Shown here piece after piece: positions 1 to 4,658 of a stretch of 10,943 bases of DNA. A program made the translations under genes and the position numbers. Under the pieces are notes generated by a model, which saw nothing but the letters and a program-made list of their open reading frames with translations, did no database searches and was not told the origin of the DNA. Origin of the DNA: Chloroflexota bacterium (lineage in GTDB: Bacteria; Chloroflexota; Limnocylindria; Limnocylindrales; CSP1-4). Each line of letters starts with the position of its first letter. Within the stretch, counting starts at the first letter, position 1. The DNA is taken from positions 1 to 10,943 of the forward strand of contig JAKAMV010000245.1 in the NCBI GenBank assembly GCA_021812735.1, read 5' to 3'.

Positions 1-193
1 AGCCGGCGAAGGTCCACCTGGTCGCGGATGGTGTACGGGTGCCGCGGTCGAGAGCGTGGCGAGGGACGTCGGTCGGTCATGGCGCGCAGTCTCGCACGCC
101 GCGGCTCCAGCTGGAAGGCGCTGCACGCGCCGGTGGTTGCGACGATCATCGCGCCGGAACCCCGACCGACACGGCGAGAAGGAGGTGATCCCC
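1..193. other. Unassigned lead-in upstream of the DinB-like gene
   Basis: No convincing gene is visible here. Short open frames exist on the plus strand, but none has a recognisable domain and all have the arginine/alanine-rich look of GC-rich non-coding frames. The only clear signal is the Shine-Dalgarno sequence at 179-190 belonging to the gene that starts at 194. The stretch could be the end of a gene lying outside the window, or a promoter region. Confidence 0.4.
179..190 (+). promoter_or_regulatory. Near-perfect Shine-Dalgarno sequence
   Basis: The bases AAGGAGGTGATC are complementary to the canonical 3' end of bacterial 16S rRNA. They sit three bases before an ATG at 194, with the GGAGG core eight bases upstream. 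This fixes the original start of the DinB-like gene even though its reading frame is now broken. Confidence 0.8.
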
Positions 194-603
194 ATGCGCG
201 ACCCGTCATCCGGCCGGCCTTCGACAGCTGGCCGAGATCAACCGGCGGCTCCGGGAAGCGATCCGGGGCCTGACCGTCGAGCAGCTCGCGCTGCGCCGGA
301 ACGACGCGGTTCACCGAGGCCGCCTCGAACTGCCCGGGCGACGACGACCTCGACCATCCGCTCGACGCCGCCGAGCTGGTCGAGGCGCTCGACGCGACCT
401 TCGCGATCGTGGAGCGATGCCTCGACCGCTGGACCCTGTCGATGCTGGTCGAGGAGATCCGCGGGCCGGAGTGGGGCGAGGGATGGGTGCACACCTGGGG
501 CGCGGTGATCCAGCGGGTCTTCGCCCACGACATCTGGCACGTTGCCGAGGTGAACGAGGCGTTGACCGGCTCGGGGCCGCCGCCGATCGACCTCTGGAGC
601 TGA
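194..603 (+). pseudogene. DinB-like metal-binding four-helix protein, frame-broken
   Basis: The DinB/YfiT superfamily comprises small four-helix-bundle, metal-binding proteins, some acting as thiol transferases or hydrolases. The C-terminal part (in frame from about 301 to the stop at 601-603) reads as one good protein, including a segment HTWGAVIQRVFAHDIWHVAE with the His-rich helix typical of the superfamily. The N-terminal part does not stay in frame. The ATG at 194, behind an excellent ribosome site, opens frame 2. The helix LAEINRRLREAIRGLTVEQL lies in frame 3 (about 228-300), and the rest is in frame 1. That needs two net +1 shifts, one between about 196 and 228 and one between about 290 and 310. 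Decay and sequencing error are both possible. The family call is moderate because only one helix is diagnostic. The stop is four bases from the convergent stop of the next gene. Confidence 0.55.
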
Positions 604-607
604 ACGA

Positions 608-1042
608 TCAGAGGCGCAGTCGGGACCGCCAGGACGTGCGATCCGGCAGGAAATGGGCCAGGATCATCGAGACGATGCTGATGACGATCGAGCAGAGGAG
701 GGCGGCCACGAACGCATCCAGGCTGAGGTGCGGCGGGAACGTGGCGAGCTTGAACCCGAGCGAGAACGCATCGGAGACGAGCGCGAGCAGGAGCAGGAGC
801 ACCGCGTTGATGACCAGCCCGAACAACCCGAGCGTCAGGATCCGCGCCGGCAGCGAGAGCAGCTTCGCGATCGGCTTCAGATAGGCGTTGATGAGTCCGA
901 AGATCAGGGCGACGACCAGGAGCTTCCACCAGTCGCCCGCCGGGAAGGTCTGGGCAGCCGGGAACGTGACGTTCGGGACGATCCGGACGGCGACCCAGAG
1001 CGCGGCGGCGTTGATGATGATTCGGATGGCGAGTGGTCCCAT
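608..1042 (-). CDS. YvlD-like / phage holin family IV membrane protein
   Basis: This 144-residue integral membrane protein has about four hydrophobic helices (roughly residues 5-22, 40-55, 67-90 and 108-130). The block GLINAYLKPIAKLLSLPARI followed by LTLGLFGLVINA (about residues 49-80) is the signature of the Pfam mycobacterial/phage 4-TMS holin family that includes Bacillus YvlD. Despite the name, chromosomal members are generally linked to envelope stress rather than lysis, and their biochemical role is unknown. A ribosome site GAGGTGAG lies eight bases before the ATG. It is the last gene of a minus-strand run following the zinc-ribbon gene, with about 106 bases between them. Length and topology are normal for the family. 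Confidence 0.85.
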   Translation of the reverse strand: MGPLAIRIIINAAALWVAVRIVPNVTFPAAQTFPAGDWWKLLVVALIFGLINAYLKPIAKLLSLPARILTLGLFGLVINAVLLLLLALVSDAFSLGFKLATFPPHLSLDAFVAALLCSIVISIVSMILAHFLPDRTSWRSRLRL

Positions 1043-1148
1043 GCCTGCGCCTCACCTCGTGGTGACCGGCTCCGCGCCTGCGGACCGGTCGGCAACTGGT
1101 CTCGTCGGACGATTCGGTATCGGACGCGCCTCCCACCCGGGCCGAGGG

Positions 1149-1349
1149 TCACTCCACGGGGGTCTTCGTGGTCATGAGGTCCTGGTAGCCGCAGGCCGGG
1201 CACTGCAGGTGGAGATGTGGGGGCATCTCGCCCCGCTGGCCCGTGGTGTCGAGGTCGGACGGGTCAGGGTGCTGCTCGCGGCAGAAGCGGCCGACCAGCA
1301 TCACGGCGCCGCAGGCCGGACACGCCGGCGAATCGTCGAACTCGCGCAT
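1149..1349 (-). CDS. Small zinc-ribbon protein
   Basis: This 66-residue protein has two CPAC knuckles, at residues 10-13 and 50-53, the classic pair for one tetrahedral zinc site. An extra Cys at 23 and a His-rich patch (PPHLHL, 44-49) lie between them. There is no catalytic domain, so it is probably a nucleic-acid- or protein-binding zinc ribbon; the partner is unknown. The ATG is preceded by AAGGAGCG at a good distance. It lies between the 28-residue membrane peptide (gap about 53 bases) and the YvlD-like gene, all on the minus strand, which suggests co-transcription. The specific function is not recognised. Confidence 0.75.
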   Translation of the reverse strand: MREFDDSPACPACGAVMLVGRFCREQHPDPSDLDTTGQRGEMPPHLHLQCPACGYQDLMTTKTPVE

Positions 1350-1402
1350 GGTTGGCGCTCCTTGCTGGCGTGCTGATTCGCAGGCTGGGCTGCCCGCCCC
1401 GC

Positions 1403-1489
1403 TCAGAGCCTGACGACGCCCAGCAGCAACAGGATCACCACCACGATGACGATCACGCCGACGATCCCGATGCCGCCGCCTCTGTTCAT
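1403..1489 (-). CDS. 28-residue single-helix membrane peptide
   Basis: The reading frame runs from ATG (CAT at 1487-1489) to TGA (TCA at 1403-1405) and encodes 28 residues. It starts MNRGGGIGIVGV, continues with an almost unbroken run of Ile, Val and Leu, and ends GVVRL. That is one transmembrane helix with a positive, glycine-rich N-terminus and an Arg near the C-terminus. A ribosome site GGAGG lies six bases before the ATG. It falls between the SHOCT gene (43-base gap) and the zinc-ribbon gene on the same strand. No other frame explains the stretch. It may be a small subunit or modulator of the neighbouring SHOCT membrane protein; that is inference from position only. Confidence 0.7.
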   Translation of the reverse strand: MNRGGGIGIVGVIVIVVVILLLLGVVRL

Positions 1490-1531
1490 CTCAGCCTCCA
1501 GTTCAGTATCGAGGGGCAGCCTGCGGCCCGG

Positions 1532-1876
1532 TCACAAGCGCTCGAGGATCCTGGTCCGCTTGGCCTCGTACTCCTCGGGAGAAATCAGCTCGCGATCGCG
1601 CAGGCTGGCAAGCTCCGCCAGCGCGTCCGCGGCGTCCGCCGGTTTCGGAGCGGAGGCCGGGCCCCGGCTCGCCTTGAGCCGGTTGAAGCCGAAGCCCACC
1701 GCGAGGAGCATCCGCGTCGCGATCAGGACGAGCGCCGTCCACACCACGCCGTAGAGCATCACGACCACGACGTTGGTGCTGAGGACGACGTGGTTGATCG
1801 CGAACAGCACCCACCAGCCGGCGGCGATCGCCACCACGGCCAGCGCCACGAGCAGGATCCGCGTCGAGGCGTGCAT
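1532..1876 (-). CDS. Two-helix membrane protein with C-terminal SHOCT domain
   Basis: With the ATG at 1876 the protein is 114 residues. Two transmembrane segments (about residues 7-27 and 36-62) are followed by a short Pro/Ala linker and a C-terminal SHOCT motif (about 84-114: ALAELASLRDRELISPEEYE, then a basic helix). SHOCT is a short oligomerisation-like domain found at the ends of many small bacterial membrane proteins; its exact function is unknown. The ATG is preferred over an in-frame GTG at 1888 because GGTGG lies eight bases before it, while the GTG has no ribosome site. It is the first gene of the minus-strand run, and its start lies about 37 bases after the predicted transcription start of the promoter module at 1920-1962. 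Confidence 0.8.
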   Translation of the reverse strand: MHASTRILLVALAVVAIAAGWWVLFAINHVVLSTNVVVVMLYGVVWTALVLIATRMLLAVGFGFNRLKASRGPASAPKPADAADALAELASLRDRELISPEEYEAKRTRILERL

Positions 1877-1919
1877 CTCAGCAACCACCCGCTGTCTTGC
1901 GCCGGATCATCACGGGACC

Positions 1920-1962
1920 AGTGTGGAGTTGCCCGAGCACCGCGTCATGACGGTCCGTCATG
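1920..1962 (-). promoter_or_regulatory. Palindromic promoter/operator module, copy 1
   Basis: A perfect 17-base dyad, CATGACGGACCGTCATG as read on the minus strand (1946-1962), overlaps a -35-like ATGACG (1943-1948). After a 17-base spacer comes a -10-like CACACT (1920-1925), read toward the SHOCT operon. The layout recurs at three other places in this window in the same relative arrangement. The predicted start site near 1913 gives the SHOCT gene a short leader. The sequence match is direct; that it works as a promoter is inference. Confidence 0.6.
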
Positions 1963-1982
1963 GCGTGCGTCACCGGCTGCTG

Positions 1983-2101
1983 GACTCCGACATGGCAGGA
2001 TCCCGCCGCTGCGTCTCCTGGGGGAGATCGTCTGCCCTGGCTGGGGGGGCCGACAGTTCGCTCACCCGGGTGCGCGCGACGGGATCCTGCAGCCGGGAGT
2101 C
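1983..2101. repeat. Interrupted long inverted repeat (possible structured RNA)
   Basis: GCAGGATCCCG at 1995-2005 is perfectly complementary to CGGGATCCTGC at 2080-2090. After a small internal loop, GACTCC at 1983-1988 pairs with GGAGTC at 2096-2101. That gives 17 base pairs in two helices closing a 74-base loop, which itself contains a 5-bp hairpin (2014-2018 with 2023-2027). It lies downstream of promoter module copy 2, so it could be part of a small RNA or a long leader of the SHOCT operon. Such pairings are easier to find in GC-rich DNA, so the functional reading is tentative. Confidence 0.4.
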
Positions 2102-2202
2102 GCCGTGCTCGACGCCTCTCGGCCTGGCCGACGAGCCGCCCTGACCCGGATCGGCTGCGGCTGAGTGCGCCCCGTCGCTCACAGGCGCTGGTGCGCGACA
2201 GG

Positions 2203-2245
2203 AGTGTGCCGCCACCGGCGGCCGCGTGTCATGACGGTTCGTCAT
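2203..2245 (-). promoter_or_regulatory. Palindromic promoter/operator module, copy 2
   Basis: Read on the minus strand: ATGACGAACCGTCAT (2231-2245, one mismatch in the dyad), running into a -35-like ATGACA (2227-2232), an 18-base spacer, then CACACT (2203-2208). It begins 24 bases below the response-regulator stop codon and points left into a stretch with no gene before the SHOCT operon about 330 bases away. It could drive a long leader or a non-coding RNA. Confidence 0.5.
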
Positions 2246-2268
2246 CTCCACGGCCGCGGCGCGCCGCG

Positions 2269-3054
2269 CTAGTCGGGGGGCGGCTCGCCCTGCTCCGACC
2301 CGGCGTCCCAGCCCTGGTTCGAGAAGGTGGGGAGGAACCGGTAGCCGCGGCCGGGCACGGTGGCGATGAAGCGCGGATGGCGGTAGTCGTTCTGCAGCTT
2401 GATGCGCAGGCTGCGGATGTGGCGGTCCACCACGTTGCTCTCGGCCACGAAGTCGGTGCCCCAGATGGTGTCGAGGATCTCGTCGCGGGTCACGGTGCGG
2501 CCGGCGCGGCTGGCGAGCAGGTACAGGAGGCTCTGCTCGATGCCGGAGAGGTGCACCACCGAGGACCCCGCGCGCACCACGCGGTTGACGATGTCGATCT
2601 CCATCTCGCCGAGGGTGATGGTGGGCACGATGGGCAGGTCCGCGCCGGTCGTCCGGCGCGTGATGACGATGGCGCGCGCCAGGAGCTCCTCGGGCGAGAA
2701 GGGCACCGCGAGGATGTCGTCGACCCCGAGATCGAAGGCGCGCAGCTTGGTGCGCAGGTCGCCGCGACGGGTCAACCCGAGCACCGGCCTCCCGCTCCGT
2801 CGCTGCAGGCTGTTCGAGGCGCCCAGGCGCGCCAGCAGCGCCGCGCTGTCGTCATGGTCCATGTCGACCACGCCCAGGTGCGGGCGCCAGCCGGCGAGGA
2901 TCGCCTCCGCCTCGGCCAGGCTGCGGGCCGCCCGCACCACGAAGAGGCCGTGGTTCAGGGTCAGCTCGATGAGGTCCACCACCAGGGGCTGCTCGTGCAG
3001 CACCAGGGCGCGGCGCGCCTCGAGCGGCGGTGCCTCTACCTGGCTATCGGCCAT
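2269..3054 (-). CDS. Orphan OmpR/PhoB-family response regulator with degenerate receiver
   Basis: This 261-residue protein has an N-terminal receiver-like domain (about 15-130) and a C-terminal winged helix-turn-helix (about 145-241). The latter has the family hallmarks: a recognition-helix region VVDRHIRSLRIKL (209-221) and the terminal hairpin VPGRGYRF (233-240). The receiver keeps a possible phospho-acceptor Asp64 (GVVDMD) and Thr95. However, the acidic pair expected after the first strand is His20-Glu21, and the conserved Lys before the cis-Pro is Val117 (AVPFSPEEL, where the family has KPFSPEEL). This predicts altered or absent phosphorylation control. No histidine kinase lies in the window. 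The start ATG has GAGG nine bases upstream. A tail of about 20 residues, acidic and Pro-rich, follows the DNA-binding domain. Promoter modules flank the gene on both sides, so it is a candidate (unproven) regulator of them. Confidence 0.85.
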   Translation of the reverse strand: MADSQVEAPPLEARRALVLHEQPLVVDLIELTLNHGLFVVRAARSLAEAEAILAGWRPHLGVVDMDHDDSAALLARLGASNSLQRRSGRPVLGLTRRGDLRTKLRAFDLGVDDILAVPFSPEELLARAIVITRRTTGADLPIVPTITLGEMEIDIVNRVVRAGSSVVHLSGIEQSLLYLLASRAGRTVTRDEILDTIWGTDFVAESNVVDRHIRSLRIKLQNDYRHPRFIATVPGRGYRFLPTFSNQGWDAGSEQGEPPPD

Positions 3055-3128
3055 GCTCCTCGTCCTCGTCGTGTCCCCGAGCGGTCGGACGCAGGCGGAT
3101 TCTACCGTCGCGCCCCAGCGGGTCGCCA

Positions 3129-3159
3129 GCGAGGAACGCCGCGCCGCGACGTTCCTCGC
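3129..3159. repeat. 10-bp inverted repeat
   Basis: GCGAGGAACG (3129-3138) and its exact reverse complement CGTTCCTCGC (3150-3159) are separated by 11 bases. The repeat lies 75-105 bases upstream of the response-regulator start and 20 bases from promoter module copy 3. It could be an operator for the regulator gene or a hairpin in its leader. There is no T-run, so a terminator is unlikely. Confidence 0.45.
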
Positions 3160-3179
3160 GAAGCCGCCCCTTCAGCCCG

Positions 3180-3222
3180 CATGACGGACCGTCATGACGC
3201 CCCGGGGCCCGGACGGCACAGT
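3180..3222 (+). promoter_or_regulatory. Palindromic promoter/operator module, copy 3
   Basis: The perfect dyad CATGACGGACCGTCATG (3180-3196) overlaps a -35-like ATGACG (3194-3199), followed by a 17-base spacer and CACAGT (3217-3222). It points toward the PRC-barrel gene, with a predicted start near 3229 and a leader of about 170 bases. The 23-base core GCATGAC(G/A)GACCGTCATGACGCC-like block is shared with copy 4 apart from one base. Confidence 0.6.
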
Positions 3223-3399
3223 ACCCGGCGAAGGGTAGGTCGCCGGTCTCGTCCATCGGTCTCGCGATCCCGCGGGTGCCGGGCGCAATGAGGGTGCGCC
3301 CCCGTCGCCGACGCGTTCGAGGTCCGTACGACTCCGGACCTGACGTCGTCATCCGCTGCGCGGGAGATCCGGCCGCCGCATGCCCAGGAGGTTGCGCGC

Positions 3400-3888
3400 A
3401 TGGACGTCGAGGACACCACGGTTTCCACCGCTGACGCAGACCGGGAGCCCACGCTCGAGAACCTGCACGACATCGGCCGCACCGTTTCGAGCGCCGACGA
3501 GGACATCCGGGGACGCATGGTCAAGGACAAGAACGGCCACAACGTCGGCACGATCGACGGGCTGCTGGTCGACGCCGCCGCCCGGAAGGTCCGCTTCATG
3601 GAGGTTGCCTCCGGCGGCTTCCTGGGCCTCGGCGAGACGAAGTCCCTGATCCCGGTCGAGGCGATCACACGGATCACCGAGCACGACGTCTTCATCAGCC
3701 ACACCCGCGAGCACGTGGCCGGGGCACCCCCCTACGACCCGGAGCTCGTGAAAGAGGATGCCGGCTACTTCTTCGGCCTGTACCCGTACTATGGGTATCA
3801 GGGTGGGGTCGTCCCGATGCTGATGGGCTACCCCTACGACAGGCGTGACTCGACCTCCGTCGAGGTGCCGTTACCGCACCACGCGTGA
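3400..3888 (+). CDS. PRC-barrel domain protein
   Basis: This 162-residue soluble protein has a PRC-barrel domain at about residues 36-102, containing VKDKNGHNVGTIDGLLVDAA (41-60) and the IPVEAITRITEHDVFIS strand region (84-100). PRC-barrels are small beta-barrels found in photosynthetic reaction-centre H subunits, RimM and many stress-associated bacterial proteins. The C-terminal 40 residues are rich in Tyr, Gly and Phe (GYFFGLYPYYGYQGG, 122-136), an unusual sticky tail. The start is fixed by AGGAGG eight bases before the ATG. It is the first gene of the plus-strand run and lies downstream of promoter module copy 3. A stress or membrane-surface role is inferred from family context; no enzymatic residues are evident. 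Confidence 0.88.
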   Translation: MDVEDTTVSTADADREPTLENLHDIGRTVSSADEDIRGRMVKDKNGHNVGTIDGLLVDAAARKVRFMEVASGGFLGLGETKSLIPVEAITRITEHDVFISHTREHVAGAPPYDPELVKEDAGYFFGLYPYYGYQGGVVPMLMGYPYDRRDSTSVEVPLPHHA

Positions 3889-3989
3889 CTCGGCCAGGGC
3901 GGACCAGGCGTCGTGAGGCGTAGGTGCGGCCAGGCAGAACCATTTCGGGCGCGCGCACACGGGCGCCCAGGCCGGGAGGAGACCAGCAG

Positions 3990-4235
3990 ATGTCTGTCCA
4001 GGAGGCACGGGGCCCCGAGCGTCCGGCGAAGCTCGCGCGCCGGATCAGGCGCCTCGAGCGACGCATCCGAACCGAGGCACGCAGGGAGCGACGCCAGGGG
4101 CGTCGGCTCGACCGGATCCGCACGCGCCGCGCGACGCTCGACGGCCGCCTCGCTGCGCTCCGCGGCGCGCTCGATGCGGCCACCCCCGGCCCAGGGACGG
4201 CCAACGGATCGGAGCCGCAGGTGGGTGCCCCGTGA
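3990..4235 (+). CDS. Small Arg-rich coiled-coil protein
   Basis: The protein is 81 residues from the ATG at 3990, chosen because GGGAGGAG (3974-3981) lies at a normal distance; an in-frame ATG at 3924 has no comparable site. Residues about 12-63 form a strongly basic, heptad-like helix (RRIRRLERRIRTEARRERRQ at 18-37), with Leu at 22, 40, 50, 54 and 57. The C-terminal tail is Gly/Pro-rich. The helix could bind nucleic acid or an acidic partner; the family is not recognised. Its stop overlaps the GTG start of the next gene, so the two are probably translationally coupled. Confidence 0.6.
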   Translation: MSVQEARGPERPAKLARRIRRLERRIRTEARRERRQGRRLDRIRTRRATLDGRLAALRGALDAATPGPGTANGSEPQVGAP

Positions 4236-4576
4236 GCGCCGACGCACCGGTTCCGCATCCTCGCCTGTCGGTCGCCACACCTCCACCCGGCCGCCGTCCG
4301 GTGGGCCAGCGGCGCGAACTGCGGACCGCCGACGGCCGGGTCTTCCACATCGGAGACGCGGTGCTCTATCACGCGTCCGTGGGGCCCGAGTATCCCCTGT
4401 GGACGGCGTGGATCGACGCCATCGTCGAGCGAGCGGGCGGGGTGCCGGTGCTCGTCCTCCATCTGGACGACCACGAGGGCGCGCGCCTGCCGGACGCCTC
4501 CATCGTGCACCTCAATGCACGGCCGCTGCCGGGCTGTGGCTGGTGCGCCGCTCGCGAGGGGCAGGGCCTTTCATGA
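4232..4576 (+). CDS. Hypothetical small protein coupled to the preceding gene
   Basis: This 114-residue protein starts with GTG in a GTGA overlap with the stop of the upstream basic coiled-coil gene, a typical coupling arrangement. After a Pro-rich leader (1-28), residues about 30-100 look like a compact beta-rich domain: GRVFHIGDAVLYH (35-47), a Trp-containing segment PLWTAWIDAIVER (56-68), VPVLVLHLDD (71-80) and IVHLNARPLPGC (91-102). This resembles an SH3-, Tudor- or BAH-like barrel in pattern, but no family can be named. It has two Cys near the C-terminus (102, 105). Composition matches neighbouring real genes, and the coupled overlap supports it being expressed. Confidence 0.6.
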   Translation: MSADAPVPHPRLSVATPPPGRRPVGQRRELRTADGRVFHIGDAVLYHASVGPEYPLWTAWIDAIVERAGGVPVLVLHLDDHEGARLPDASIVHLNARPLPGCGWCAAREGQGLS

Positions 4577-4658
4577 GCCGTTTGGGGGGCCGCGCTGCTC
4601 TGTGGGGTCAAAGGGCTGTGGGCGTGGCGGTCGACCGATTGCCGTATCGAGGAAGCCG

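Larger units (their letters stand above)
1877..2268. other. Non-coding stretch with two promoter modules and a long inverted repeat
   Basis: About 390 bases separate the SHOCT gene from the response-regulator stop codon. No supported gene is present; open frames here lack ribosome sites and recognisable composition. The stretch holds promoter module copy 1 (1920-1962), an interrupted inverted repeat (1983-2101) and module copy 2 (2203-2245), both modules pointing left. A 14-base GC palindrome (2255-2268) abuts the response-regulator stop. Confidence 0.6.
3055..3399. other. Divergent intergenic region between the regulator and the PRC-barrel gene
   Basis: No supported gene lies here. It contains a 10-bp perfect inverted repeat (3129-3159), promoter module copy 3 (3180-3222, pointing right), and a 6-bp hairpin GGTCCG/CGGACC (3321-3326 with 3335-3340) in what would be the long leader of the PRC-barrel gene. 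The minus-strand promoter of the response regulator should also lie here but is not recognisable. Confidence 0.55.

Noticed and set aside
70..90. GGTCATGGCG half-site resembling the promoter module
   Set aside because: It has no second arm and no CACA(C/G)T at the right spacing.
1989..2072. 31-residue minus-strand frame starting GTG in the inverted-repeat loop
   Set aside because: No ribosome site ahead of it, and it spans the repeat arm; structure is the better explanation.
1217..2164. 315-residue plus-strand open frame
   Set aside because: It is antisense to the zinc-ribbon, peptide and SHOCT genes, and is rich in His, Asp and Arg with no domain.
2255..2268. 14-base GC palindrome as a terminator of the response regulator
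   Set aside because: The stem would be only five pairs with a four-base loop and there is no T-run; not enough for a terminator call.
1960..3291. 443-residue plus-strand open frame
   Set aside because: It is antisense to the response regulator, whose protein has clear family motifs.
3341..3351. TGACGTCGTCA dyad ahead of the PRC-barrel gene
   Set aside because: It uses similar half-sites but different spacing and lacks the -10 box; probably chance.
3290..3433. Short plus-strand frame overlapping the PRC-barrel start
   Set aside because: No ribosome site and Arg-rich composition; not supported as a leader peptide.
4515..4658. ATG at 4515 as the DUF2252 start
   Set aside because: It overlaps the previous gene by 62 bases and adds a leader unlike the family; a ribosome site supports TTG at 4659 instead, though the start remains uncertain.
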